Positions 9,885 through 19,482 of a DNA stretch of 40,808 bases are shown piece after piece. Origin of the DNA: an uncultured Burkholderiales bacterium (GTDB lineage: Bacteria > Pseudomonadota > Gammaproteobacteria > Burkholderiales > Burkholderiaceae_C). Location: contig CAIPII010000244.1 in NCBI GenBank assembly GCA_903865035.1, positions 1 to 40,808 on the forward strand. The letters run 5' to 3'. How positions within the stretch are numbered: the stretch's first letter is position 1; each line of letters opens with the position of its first letter. The notes under the pieces were generated by a model, which searched no databases, had not been told where the DNA came from, and saw only the letters and a list, made by a program, of their open reading frames with translations. A program made the position numbers and the translations under genes.

Positions 9885-10757
9885 TCAAAGCCATCTCTTG
9901 AACCAAGAGGCGGCTTGCTCCCATCCAAGCTTGGCCGCCTGTGGCTCGTAGCTGGCTCTGTAATCGGCGTGGAAGGCGTGACCCGCATTGGGGTAGACCA
10001 AGATTTGAGACTTGGCGGCCGCTTGAACGCCTGAGCCAGCAGCTTGGGCCAAAGCCGTTCGCATTTTCTCCACAGAGGTCTGTGGAATGCTTTCATCGTT
10101 TTTCCCATAAAGCCCCAGCACTGGCGCTTTGAGCGCATTGACCAACTCAATGGGTTGGTATGGGGTCAAAGGAGTGCGCTCACCTTCGAGCCGTCCGTAC
10201 CAAGACACCGCCGCTTTGAGAGAAGGGTTGTGCGCAGCGTACAGCCAAGACATTCGCCCGCCCCAACAAAATCCATTGACGCCCAAACGCTTTGCATCTG
10301 CTCCGTGCAAACCAGCCCACGTCACGCACTCATCCAAATCGCCCATGACTTGGGCATCTGGCACTTTTGCAACCACCTCTTGCATCAATTGCGCAAGCGT
10401 TGCGTACTCACTGGGCTCACCTTGGCGGGCAAACAATTCTGGAGCCATTGCGCAGTAGCCCAAACGCGCCCACCTCCTGGCCACATCAGCGATGTACTCG
10501 TGAACCCCAAAAATCTCAGACACCACCAACACAACAGGCCAGTTTTTGCCCTCAAGCGGATGAGCGACGTACACGGGAAATTTAAACCCATCACGCTCGA
10601 GCATCACTTCTCCAACATGCAAACCCGCGCTGGACGTGTTGATCGCAGTCTGCGCCATGATGGGACTGGCGGCCAACGCATAGCCCAGACCAGCCGCAGT
10701 TTTGAGCAAGCTTCGACGCGTCTTCAAGGGTGAACTCTCATTTTGCTCAACACTCAC
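9885..10757 (-). CDS. Dienelactone hydrolase family protein
   Basis: Tat-like N-terminus (KTRRSLLKTAAGLGYALAASPIMAQ); LVVSEIFGVHEYIADVARRWARLGY, GVNGFCWGGRMSWLYAAHN, GHAFHADYRASY. Confidence 0.93.
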   Translation of the reverse strand: MSVEQNESSPLKTRRSLLKTAAGLGYALAASPIMAQTAINTSSAGLHVGEVMLERDGFKFPVYVAHPLEGKNWPVVLVVSEIFGVHEYIADVARRWARLGYCAMAPELFARQGEPSEYATLAQLMQEVVAKVPDAQVMGDLDECVTWAGLHGADAKRLGVNGFCWGGRMSWLYAAHNPSLKAAVSWYGRLEGERTPLTPYQPIELVNALKAPVLGLYGKNDESIPQTSVEKMRTALAQAAGSGVQAAAKSQILVYPNAGHAFHADYRASYEPQAAKLGWEQAASWFKRWL

Positions 10758-10788
10758 AACCGCTCTCCATTTTTAGATCCTGAACGCC

Positions 10789-13590
10789 TCAATGCGCTTC
10801 GTCCCAATTCGCCCCAAAGCCCAGCTCCGCAAGCAAGGGCACACGCAACTCGGCCACACTGGCCATGATGCGAGGTATCTCTTGCTTGACCCATTCGAGC
10901 TCCTGCATTGGCACTTCAAAGACCAACTCGTCGTGCACTTGCATGATCATGCGTGTTTGACGCCCCTCTTGGTCGAGCGTTTTTTGCACCTTGACCATGC
11001 TCATTTTGATCAAATCTGCAGCGGTGCCCTGCATGGGCGCGTTGATCGCTGCACGCTCGGCGCCAGCTCGGCTTGGCCCATTGGGGGAATTGATTTCAGG
11101 CAAATACAAGCGCCTGCCAAACACGGTTTGCACATATCCCCGACTCTTGGCCGAAACCCTCGTTGCGTCCATGTAGGTTTTGACCCCCGCAAAGCGATCA
11201 AAATAGCGCTCAATGTAGGACTTCGCCGACGCGTTATCAATCCCCAATGCGCGCGCCAAACCAAAAGCGCTCATGCCGTAGATGAGCCCAAAATTGATCA
11301 CCTTGGCATAACGCCTTTGCTCAGAGCTCACCTCCTGTGGGGCAATGCTGAAGATCTCACTGGCGGTGGCTCGGTGAACATCAACCCCTTCTTTGAACGC
11401 CCTCAAAAGCGCCTCATCCTCGCTGATGTGCGCCATGATGCGCAACTCGATTTGAGAGTAATCTGCGCTGGCAATCACACTCCCCTTGGGCGCTACAAAA
11501 GCCTCACGCACCCGCCGCCCCTCTGGGGTGCGAATGGGAATGTTTTGTAAATTGGGGTCGTTGCTGGAGAGTCGACCTGTGACCGCCACAGCTTGTGCGT
11601 AATGGGTGTGAACACGGCCAGTCCTGGGATTGGCCAAACTGGCCAACTTGTCGGTATAAGTGCCCTTTAACTTGGAGAGTCCGCGGTGCTCCAAAATTTT
11701 CGCAGGCAAGGGATAGTCAAGTGCCAACTTCTCGAGCACTTCCTCATCAGTGCTGGGCGCGCCTTTGGCCGTCTTTTTAACCACCGGCAACCCCAAGCGT
11801 TCAAAGAAAATCTCTGCAATTTGCTTGGGTGAATTGAGGTTGAATTCACCTTGTGCAATGGCATGTGCCTCAAGCTCCAAGGTGTGAATCCTCTCACCCA
11901 GCGCCAAACTCTGAGACGCAAGCGTTGGGGCATCGATGAGCACCCCATTTCTCTCAATGCGGTACAAGGCCTCACTGCTCTCGATCTCCAAATCGTAGAT
12001 GCCCCTCAAATCGGCGTGACTCTCCAAAATAGGCCACATGCGTTGATGCACTTCAAGCGTCATTTGAGCATCTTCACAAGCGTATTGAGTCGCGCGCTCC
12101 AAACTTACTTTGGCAAATGGAATTTGCTGAGCCCCTTTGCCGCACAAGTCCTCATAGGACAAGCCTTTGCGACCCAAATGACGCTCGGCCAAACTCTCCA
12201 AGCTGTGGCGCTTGTGCACCTCCAGCACATAACTCTGGAGCATCGTATCGTGCGCATAGCCCTGCACTTGAATGCCGTGATTGGCAAACACGTGTCGATC
12301 GTATTTGATGTGCTGACCCAGCTTCTTACAAAGCGGGTTCTCAAGCCAAGGTTTCAAGCGCTCAAGCACCCGCTCGCGATCGAGCTGTGTTTGGCCATCT
12401 GACAAATCATGGGCCAAAGGAACATAGGCCGCATGGGTGCTTTGGACACAAAAACTCATGCCCACAATCTGTGCATTCATCTCCACCAAAGAATCGGTCT
12501 CAGTGTCCAAACTCACCAATGGTGCGCTCTCCAAAATGGCACACCACCTCTCCAATTCCTCCCAAGTAGTGATGCATTCACTCACACACAAGGTCTCTGG
12601 TGCTTGGCCATTGGAGGCCACGCCAAACAAATCGGACTGGGCCTCATCGGCCACGTTGGGTGAGCCGGTTTGAGACTGCAAACGCTTAGACTCAGGCTTG
12701 CCTTCTTTGATGTTTTTGACCAATCCCTTAAAGCCATGGGCTTCATAAAACGTCAAGAGCTCCTCTCGCTGAGGCTCCTTGAGTCGCAGATCATCGAGTT
12801 CAGGCAAAGAAGGCAACACCGCTTGAAGATCACAATCGATCTTGATGGTGACCAGTTTTTTGGCCATGGGCAACCAATCCAAGGCGCGTCTCAAATTCTC
12901 CCCAACCACGCCCGTGATCTCGTTGGCATGCTCCACCACACCTTGCAAGCTGCCGTATTGGGTCAACCACTTGACGGCCGTTTTGGGGCCCACTTTGGGC
13001 ACGCCAGGCACGTTGTCTACGGCATCCCCTACCAAGGCTTGGTAGTCGATCATGAGCTCAGGCGGAACACCAAACTCTTGCGTGACACCTTGAACATCTC
13101 GCTTCTTGTTGTTCATGGTGTCCACGATGGTGATGCGCTCTTGAACCAACTGGCTCAAATCTTTGTCACCACTGGAGACGATCACTTCGTGTCCGTGGGC
13201 AGCGGCCATTTTGGCCAAGGTGCCAATCACATCGTCTGCCTCCACACCCGAGACATTCAAAATGGGCCAACCCATGAGACGCACCACTTCATGAATGGGC
13301 TCGATTTGTGCTCGCAAGTCATCTGGCATGGGTGAGCGGTGAGCCTTGTAATCGGGATACCACTCGTCTCTGAATGTGGGTCCCTTGGCATCAAAAACGC
13401 AAGCCGCATGCGTGCATGGATAGTCTTTTTTCAAACTCTCCATCATGTTGATCATGCCTCGAATGGCTCCAGTGGGTTGACTTTGTGCATCCCCGGGCTT
13501 GGCCCTGAGGTCAGGCATGGCATGAAATGCCCTGTAGAGGTAACTGGAGCCGTCAACCAACAGCAACAATGGGGGGGTGTCTTGTGTCAT
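10789..13590 (-). CDS. polA: DNA polymerase I
   Basis: 5' nuclease domain (LVDGSSYLYRAFHAMPDLR), 3'-5' exonuclease region (LDTETDSL), polymerase motifs (ASADYSQIELRIMAHIS, YAKVINFGLIYGMSAFGLA, MQVHDELVFEVP); start at MTQDTPPLLLLVDGSS. Confidence 0.97.
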   Translation of the reverse strand: MTQDTPPLLLLVDGSSYLYRAFHAMPDLRAKPGDAQSQPTGAIRGMINMMESLKKDYPCTHAACVFDAKGPTFRDEWYPDYKAHRSPMPDDLRAQIEPIHEVVRLMGWPILNVSGVEADDVIGTLAKMAAAHGHEVIVSSGDKDLSQLVQERITIVDTMNNKKRDVQGVTQEFGVPPELMIDYQALVGDAVDNVPGVPKVGPKTAVKWLTQYGSLQGVVEHANEITGVVGENLRRALDWLPMAKKLVTIKIDCDLQAVLPSLPELDDLRLKEPQREELLTFYEAHGFKGLVKNIKEGKPESKRLQSQTGSPNVADEAQSDLFGVASNGQAPETLCVSECITTWEELERWCAILESAPLVSLDTETDSLVEMNAQIVGMSFCVQSTHAAYVPLAHDLSDGQTQLDRERVLERLKPWLENPLCKKLGQHIKYDRHVFANHGIQVQGYAHDTMLQSYVLEVHKRHSLESLAERHLGRKGLSYEDLCGKGAQQIPFAKVSLERATQYACEDAQMTLEVHQRMWPILESHADLRGIYDLEIESSEALYRIERNGVLIDAPTLASQSLALGERIHTLELEAHAIAQGEFNLNSPKQIAEIFFERLGLPVVKKTAKGAPSTDEEVLEKLALDYPLPAKILEHRGLSKLKGTYTDKLASLANPRTGRVHTHYAQAVAVTGRLSSNDPNLQNIPIRTPEGRRVREAFVAPKGSVIASADYSQIELRIMAHISEDEALLRAFKEGVDVHRATASEIFSIAPQEVSSEQRRYAKVINFGLIYGMSAFGLARALGIDNASAKSYIERYFDRFAGVKTYMDATRVSAKSRGYVQTVFGRRLYLPEINSPNGPSRAGAERAAINAPMQGTAADLIKMSMVKVQKTLDQEGRQTRMIMQVHDELVFEVPMQELEWVKQEIPRIMASVAELRVPLLAELGFGANWDEAH

Positions 13591-13814
13591 CCCTACATTT
13601 TGCCTGTCTTTGTGCTCGTTGAAACTGCCCGAACTCACAATTGGCTCAGTTGTTTGGATAAAAATATGTGCCCCTCCCCACTCCCAAAGTCCCCTTGACC
13701 CCTCTACAATCGATTCCAGGTTGAAGGCGTGCACACGTCGATTGCCATTTGGCCAAACATGTTGCAACGCTTTTTCTTGTTTTCAAAGCCACCACTCCAA
13801 GCTTCTTAATTGCC

Positions 13815-14783
13815 ATGGCTGTTTTCACTCAAGTCACCCACGATCAGGCCCAGTCACTGCTGGACCACCTCCAATTGGGACAACTCACTGAGCTCAAAGG
13901 CATACAAGGCGGCATCGAAAACACCAATTATTTTCTGACTTCAAGCGAGGGTGAGTTCGTGCTCACCTTGTTTGAACGCTTGAGCGCACAAGAGCTGCCT
14001 TTTTACCTGCACTTGATGCGCCACTTGGCCGTGAGGGCCATTCCGGTTCCCAAGCCCATGGAAAACGATGCGGGTCAAATTCTCTTTGAAGTGGCTGGTA
14101 AACCCGCTGCTTTGGTCAACCGGCTCAAAGGCGCGAGCGAACTCCAACCCACTGCCCAACACTGTCAAATCGTTGGAGACATGTTGGCGCGCATGCACCT
14201 GGCGGCCAGAGACTTTGAACTCTCACAGCCCAACCTCAGAGGCTTGAATTGGTGGATCCAAACTGTGCCTCAAATTTTGGAGTTTTTGACCCCCGAGTGC
14301 TCACAGTTGCTGCTCCAAGAGCTCGCCTTCCAAGTGGACCTGAGCGCTCAGCCCGTCTTCAAAAGCTTGCCCAAAGGAGCGGTTCACGCCGACCTCTTTC
14401 GTGACAATGTGATGTTTGACGAGGATCACTTGAGTGGGTTCTTTGATTTTTACTTTGCCGGCGTTGACACCTGGCTCTTTGACCTCTCGGTTTGTTTGAA
14501 CGACTGGTGCATTGATCTCAAAACCGGCTCCTTTGACTCACAGCGTTTGCACGCGTTCATCAAAGCCTATCAACGTGTCAGGCCGCTGAGTGCATCAGAG
14601 CGTGAGTTGATCAACCCCATGCTGCGCGCTGCGGCACTTCGGTTTTGGATTTCTAGACTGTGGGATCTGCACCTGCCCCGAGAAGCCAATTTGCTCAAAG
14701 CACACGATCCGCAACATTTTGAGCGCGTCTTGAAAGCCAGGATTTTTCACCCCATCCACATCGAACACATCTTGGGGCACTGA
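13815..14783 (+). CDS. thrB: Homoserine kinase (ThrB2, APH-like family)
   Basis: MAVFTQVTHDQAQSLL, GGIENTNYFLTSSEGEFVLTLFE, AVHADLFRDNVMFDEDHLSGFFDFYFAGVDTWLFDL. Confidence 0.94.
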   Translation: MAVFTQVTHDQAQSLLDHLQLGQLTELKGIQGGIENTNYFLTSSEGEFVLTLFERLSAQELPFYLHLMRHLAVRAIPVPKPMENDAGQILFEVAGKPAALVNRLKGASELQPTAQHCQIVGDMLARMHLAARDFELSQPNLRGLNWWIQTVPQILEFLTPECSQLLLQELAFQVDLSAQPVFKSLPKGAVHADLFRDNVMFDEDHLSGFFDFYFAGVDTWLFDLSVCLNDWCIDLKTGSFDSQRLHAFIKAYQRVRPLSASERELINPMLRAAALRFWISRLWDLHLPREANLLKAHDPQHFERVLKARIFHPIHIEHILGH

Positions 14784-14842
14784 GAGTCCATGGGACCCAC
14801 CCGAGCACCTCTGCCTCTTCACACCCTTTAGACACTGAATCA

Positions 14843-15619
14843 ATGAAATTGAACATCGTCCCAGCGCGAACCGGCCTTCATTGGGTCAGAGAAGGCATCA
14901 GCACCTTCTTTCGCCAGCCCATTGCGCTCACAGGATTGTTCCTGATGTTCATGGCACTGATGTCGCTCTTGTCTTTGATCCCCGTCCTCGGTGGGGTGCT
15001 TGGACTGTTTTTCGTGCCTTGCGCGACCTTGGGCCTCATGGCCGCAGCCCAAGAGGCACATTCAGGCAAGTTTCCAAGGCCCTTGACGCTTTTCACGGCT
15101 TTTCGTTCTGGCCCCTCCAAATCCAAACAAATGCTCATCCTTGGGGTCTGGTATTGCATTGGATTTTTGGCACTCCTCGCCCTCTCCACCACCATTGACG
15201 GGGGGAGTTTCGCAAAGGTCTATTTGGTGGGCAATGAACTCACCAAAGAAACCGTGCTTCAAAGCGATTTCCAAAGGGCCATGTGGGTGACATTGGCTTT
15301 GTACATTCCCTTTTCCTGCCTTTTTTGGCACGCCCCAGCACTGGTGCACTGGCACGGTATTCCTGTGGCGAAAAGCATCTTTTTCTCCTTCATCGCGTGC
15401 TTGTCCAATTGGCGAGCTTTTGTGATGTATGCGTTGACTTGGAGTTTGCTCTTTGGCTGCGCGGCAGCGGGTCTTGGACTTCTCTCCAGCGCCTTTGATC
15501 AAGCCGCATGGGTTGAGGAGCTCTTGCTGCCCGTGATTTTGATCCTTGCATCCATGTTCTTCACATCCGCCTTTTTCAGCTTCAAAGACTGCTTCAGCTC
15601 TGATGTGATCTTGGCTTGA
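14843..15619 (+). CDS. BPSS1780-like membrane protein
   Basis: 258 aa multi-TM; start MKLNIVPARTGLHWVREGISTFFRQPIALTGLF resembles the conserved betaproteobacterial membrane family. Confidence 0.75.
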   Translation: MKLNIVPARTGLHWVREGISTFFRQPIALTGLFLMFMALMSLLSLIPVLGGVLGLFFVPCATLGLMAAAQEAHSGKFPRPLTLFTAFRSGPSKSKQMLILGVWYCIGFLALLALSTTIDGGSFAKVYLVGNELTKETVLQSDFQRAMWVTLALYIPFSCLFWHAPALVHWHGIPVAKSIFFSFIACLSNWRAFVMYALTWSLLFGCAAAGLGLLSSAFDQAAWVEELLLPVILILASMFFTSAFFSFKDCFSSDVILA

Positions 15620-15667
15620 AGCCCTCGAGCTCACTCGCCAACCTGACCACTCCTTCTCATTCAGCGC

Positions 15668-18181
15668 CTAATCCTGAATGGGAGTGAGCTTGGCCACACT
15701 CAGGGCCAACCACTTCACACCATGGCGTGGGAAATTCACCTGTGCTCTGGCGTCATCGGCCAAACCCTCAAGCGCCAAAACCGTGCCTTCACCAAACTTG
15801 GTGTGAAAAACCCTCATTCCAAGAGCGAGCCAATCGTGAGGGCTTTGAGTTGCAGGTTTGGCCCTTTGAATCGGCAGGGTTTGTTTGAAGGCGTCCTCTG
15901 AGGCGTTTGAGCGCGAGGGCCAAGAAGGTCCGCTCTTGCCTCTGCCGTATTCATTGGAGCCGTAGCTTGATGTGCCCCCTCTTGGCGCAAAGGACTGGGG
16001 TGCCTTGCTCGAGCTGATCCACTTCAAGGTGTGCTCGGGCATTTCGTCATAAAAACGGCTGCGAATGTTAAAGCGAGTTTGTCCATGGAGCATGCGAGTT
16101 TGTGCATGGCTCAGGTACAAACGTTTTCTGGCCCGAGTGAGGGCCACATACATCAATCGCCTCTCCTCTTCCAGTCCTTGAGTGGTGTTGAGTGAGTTCT
16201 CATGCGGGAAAAGCCCTTCTTCCAAACCGGTGATGAACACACAGTCAAACTCGAGACCCTTGGCCGCATGGACGGTCATCAATTGAATGGCGTCTTGCCC
16301 TGCTTGTGCTTGGTTGTCTCCGGACTCCAAGGCCGCATGGGACAAGAAAGCCGCCAAGGGCGACAAAGTCTCGCCTGTGTCAAAGTTCACCCAAGCGCCG
16401 CTTTGCGCCTCAACAGAAGGCGACACATCTGAGCGCTCAGCGCCAGCAACATAATCATGCATCCCAAATTCAGCCACACCCTCAACACCCGGTGCATCTT
16501 TGCCAAACCCCTCTTGGGTCACAAAACTCTCAATGGCATTGACCAATTCGTTCAAGTTCTCAATGCGATCTTGTCCCTCTCGCTCTCCCTTGTAGTATTC
16601 AATGAGGCCACTTTGATCGAGCACCAACTCCATGATCTCTCTCAAAGTGAGCCCTTGCATTTGCTCTCTCATGACGTCGATTTTGGCGACAAAGGACTTT
16701 AAATTCACGCCCGCTTTGCCCCCCACTTGGTCCAATGCTTGGTGCAAGGAGGAACTCGATTTGAGGGCCACGTCTTGGAGTTGCTCAAGTGTTCTGGCTC
16801 CAATGCCACGAGGTGGAAAATTCACCACTCGAACGAATGAGGTGTCATCGTTGGGGTTCTCAAGCAGCCTCAAGTATGCAAGGGCGTGCTTGATCTCAGC
16901 ACGCTCAAAAAACCTCAATCCACCATAAACCCGGTAAGGGATGGAGGAATTGAACAAAGCGCTCTCGATCACTCGGCTTTGCGCGTTGCTGCGGTACAAA
17001 AGGGCAATGTCAGACCGTGAGCCTGCTCCCTTTGTGGGATCGTTTTGTCCTTCGCGCAACAAGTGGCGAATCTCCTCCACCACCCATTGAGCCTCCTCGT
17101 AATCACTGGCAGACTCGACCACCCGCACCAACTCGCCCAGGCCCTGATCAGTGCGCAAGTTCTTGCCCAGTCGTTCACTGTTGTTTTCAATCAAAGCGTT
17201 GGCTGTGTCCAAAATGGCGCTGGTGGAGCGGTAGTTTTGTTCCAGCTTGATTTGGTGCTGAACTTTGTACTCGCGCACAAAATCTGCCATGTTGCCCACG
17301 CGAGCTCCCCTGAAAGCGTAAATGCTTTGGTCATCGTCACCCACAGCAAAAATGGCACTCTCTGGCCCACAAAGCATTTTGATCCATGCATATTGAAGTT
17401 GATTGGTGTCTTGGAACTCATCGATCAAAATGTGCTTGAAGCGTCTTTGATAATGCTCTCTGAGTGCGGGCTGATCCCTCAAGAGCTCATAGGAGCGCAG
17501 CATGAGTTCGGCAAAATCAACCACCCCTTCCCTTTGACACTGGTCTTCATAGAGTTGATAGAACTCTATTTTTTTCATGCCATCGGCGTCAAAAGCGCTC
17601 AAATCGGACGGGCGCTTGGCCTCTTCTTTGGCGCCGGCAATGAACCACTGAAGCTGCTTTGGAGGAAAGCGCTCATCATCGAGTTGGTGCTGCTTGCAAA
17701 GGCGCTTGATCGCAGAGAGTTGATCTTGTGTGTCCAAGATCTGAAAGGTTTGGGGCAAATTGGCCAGCTTCCAATGGGCCCTGAGCAAACGGTTGCAAAG
17801 ACCGTGAAAGGTGCCCATCCAAAGGCCACGAACATTCAAAGCCAACATGGAGCTCAAACGCGTGAGCATTTCTTTGGCGGCTTTGTTGGTGAAAGTCACG
17901 GCCAACACACCGGCAGGGGTGATTTGTCCCGTTTGCATCAGCCACGCAATGCGAGTGGTCAAAACGCGAGTTTTTCCCGAACCCGCTCCAGCCAAAATGA
18001 GCGCATGCGCTTGGGGCAAAGTGACCGCACTCAATTGCTCAGGATTCAAGCCCTGCATCATTTGAGAGGAGACCCCACCGGAGAACCCCCAGTTGTGCGA
18101 AGGTGCGCCCCCATCGCTCAAGGGGTGTAAGTTTTCATGGGATGCGACTTCGCTCTCGCGGGTTTCAAATGGCTTGTTCAT
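15668..18181 (-). CDS. uvrD: UvrD/PcrA-type ATP-dependent DNA helicase
   Basis: GAGSGKTRVLTTRIAWL (Walker A), DEFQDTN, GDDDQSIYAFRGA, LMTVHAAKGLEFDCVFITGLEEGLFPH, EERRLMYVALTRAR; true start may be the internal Met near 18061 (MMQGLNPEQLSAVTLP). Confidence 0.96.
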   Translation of the reverse strand: MNKPFETRESEVASHENLHPLSDGGAPSHNWGFSGGVSSQMMQGLNPEQLSAVTLPQAHALILAGAGSGKTRVLTTRIAWLMQTGQITPAGVLAVTFTNKAAKEMLTRLSSMLALNVRGLWMGTFHGLCNRLLRAHWKLANLPQTFQILDTQDQLSAIKRLCKQHQLDDERFPPKQLQWFIAGAKEEAKRPSDLSAFDADGMKKIEFYQLYEDQCQREGVVDFAELMLRSYELLRDQPALREHYQRRFKHILIDEFQDTNQLQYAWIKMLCGPESAIFAVGDDDQSIYAFRGARVGNMADFVREYKVQHQIKLEQNYRSTSAILDTANALIENNSERLGKNLRTDQGLGELVRVVESASDYEEAQWVVEEIRHLLREGQNDPTKGAGSRSDIALLYRSNAQSRVIESALFNSSIPYRVYGGLRFFERAEIKHALAYLRLLENPNDDTSFVRVVNFPPRGIGARTLEQLQDVALKSSSSLHQALDQVGGKAGVNLKSFVAKIDVMREQMQGLTLREIMELVLDQSGLIEYYKGEREGQDRIENLNELVNAIESFVTQEGFGKDAPGVEGVAEFGMHDYVAGAERSDVSPSVEAQSGAWVNFDTGETLSPLAAFLSHAALESGDNQAQAGQDAIQLMTVHAAKGLEFDCVFITGLEEGLFPHENSLNTTQGLEEERRLMYVALTRARKRLYLSHAQTRMLHGQTRFNIRSRFYDEMPEHTLKWISSSKAPQSFAPRGGTSSYGSNEYGRGKSGPSWPSRSNASEDAFKQTLPIQRAKPATQSPHDWLALGMRVFHTKFGEGTVLALEGLADDARAQVNFPRHGVKWLALSVAKLTPIQD

Positions 18182-18257
18182 CCCCTGATTTTAGGCGCCA
18201 CAGACCCACCCAATGTCATTCCAAAGTGCCATAAATCAGAAAAAAGAAAAACTAATG

Positions 18258-18316
18258 TTCTACCTCTGGCGCAATGTGATGAGCAAATCGGTAAAAGCTT
18301 TAACAAAGGGGTAGAA
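18258..18316 (+). ncRNA. Candidate structured leader/sRNA element upstream of guaC
   Basis: TTCTACCTC (18258-18266) pairs with GGGGTAGAA (18308-18316) as a 9-bp closing stem (one G-U), followed 6 nt later by a strong intrinsic terminator. Confidence 0.35.
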
Positions 18317-18322
18317 TAAATC

Positions 18323-18355
18323 ACCGGGCCCAAGATTTCTTGCGCCCGGTTTTTT
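18323..18355 (+). terminator. Strong Rho-independent terminator directly upstream of guaC
   Basis: ACCGGGC-C-CAAGA-TT-TCTTG-C-GCCCGGT followed by TTTTT; ends about 37 nt before the guaC ATG. Confidence 0.85.
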
Positions 18356-18391
18356 GTGCCTCCTCACAAACCACATCAAGAGCTTTGGACC

Positions 18392-19369
18392 ATGGAAATC
18401 TTTGATTACGACAACATTTTGCTCTTGCCTCGCAAATGCCGAGTCGAGAGCCGTTCTGAGTGCAACACGGAAGTGACCTTGGGCTCGCGAACATTTCGCA
18501 TTCCAGTCGTTCCCGCCAACATGAAGACCGTGGTCAACGAGAGTCTGTGCGAGTGGTTGGCTCAGAACGATTACTTTTATGTGATGCATCGCTTTGATCT
18601 GGACAATGTGGCCTTTGTTCGCCGCATGCAGAATTTGGGCCTTTTTTCATCCATTTCTTTGGGCGTCAAAGCGGCCGATCACGCCACCGTTGATCAACTC
18701 GCCAAAGAAGGCTTGACCCCCGATTATGTGACCATCGACATTGCTCACGGACATGCCGACAGCGTACAAAAAATGATCGGCTATTTAAAAAGCAAGCTGC
18801 CCAACACATTTGTCATCGCGGGCAATGTGGGCACACCTGAAGCGGTCATTGACCTTGAAAATTGGGGCGCCGATGCCACCAAGGTGGGCATTGGCCCAGG
18901 CAAGGTTTGCATCACCAAACTCAAAACTGGGTTTGGTACGGGTGGATGGCAACTCTCCGCACTCAAGTGGTGTGCGCGTGTGGCCACCAAGCCCATCATT
19001 GCAGATGGTGGAATCCGAGAACACGGCGACATCGCCAAGAGCATTCGCTTTGGCGCAACCTTTGTCATGATTGGCTCCATGCTGGCGGGTCACGAAGAGA
19101 GCCCAGGACAAACTGTTGAACAAAACGGTGTGCGCTACAAAGAGTACTACGGCTCAGCGAGTGATTTCAACAAAGGCGAATACAAGCACGTTGAGGGCAA
19201 ACGCATTTTGGAGCCCATCAAGGGCAAACTGGCTGACACCTTAAGGGAAATGCAAGAGGACGTTCAAAGTTCCATCTCTTATGCAGGAGGCGTCAAGCTC
19301 AACGACATTCGCAAAGTCAATTACGTCATTTTGGGCGGCGACAATGCGGGAGAGCATTTGCTGATGTAA
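18392..19369 (+). CDS. guaC: GMP reductase
   Basis: IMPDH/GMPR family: [107 protein letters not shown]. Confidence 0.94.
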   Translation: MEIFDYDNILLLPRKCRVESRSECNTEVTLGSRTFRIPVVPANMKTVVNESLCEWLAQNDYFYVMHRFDLDNVAFVRRMQNLGLFSSISLGVKAADHATVDQLAKEGLTPDYVTIDIAHGHADSVQKMIGYLKSKLPNTFVIAGNVGTPEAVIDLENWGADATKVGIGPGKVCITKLKTGFGTGGWQLSALKWCARVATKPIIADGGIREHGDIAKSIRFGATFVMIGSMLAGHEESPGQTVEQNGVRYKEYYGSASDFNKGEYKHVEGKRILEPIKGKLADTLREMQEDVQSSISYAGGVKLNDIRKVNYVILGGDNAGEHLLM

Positions 19370-19375
19370 GCTTCT

Positions 19376-19399
19376 TGGAGGGTCATGAAACACCCTCCA
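19376..19399. terminator. Candidate hairpin terminator between convergent guaC and the DUF4118-like gene
   Basis: TGGAGGGT-catgaaac-ACCCTCCA, 8-bp stem; no strong U-tract. Confidence 0.45.
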
Positions 19400-19482
19400 C
19401 TTTCATCCAAGAGCGCCGACTCAGCAACTGATCTTGGACCTTGGTGGAGGACTGATCTTCATCCAGCTCTTTGGCATTGCGT

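Noticed and set aside
12670-13335. 221 aa + strand ORF antisense to polA
   Set aside because: Overlaps the polA 5' nuclease coding region; no family resemblance.
17045-18130. 361 aa + strand ORF antisense to uvrD
   Set aside because: Shadow of a strongly conserved helicase gene; no recognisable domain.
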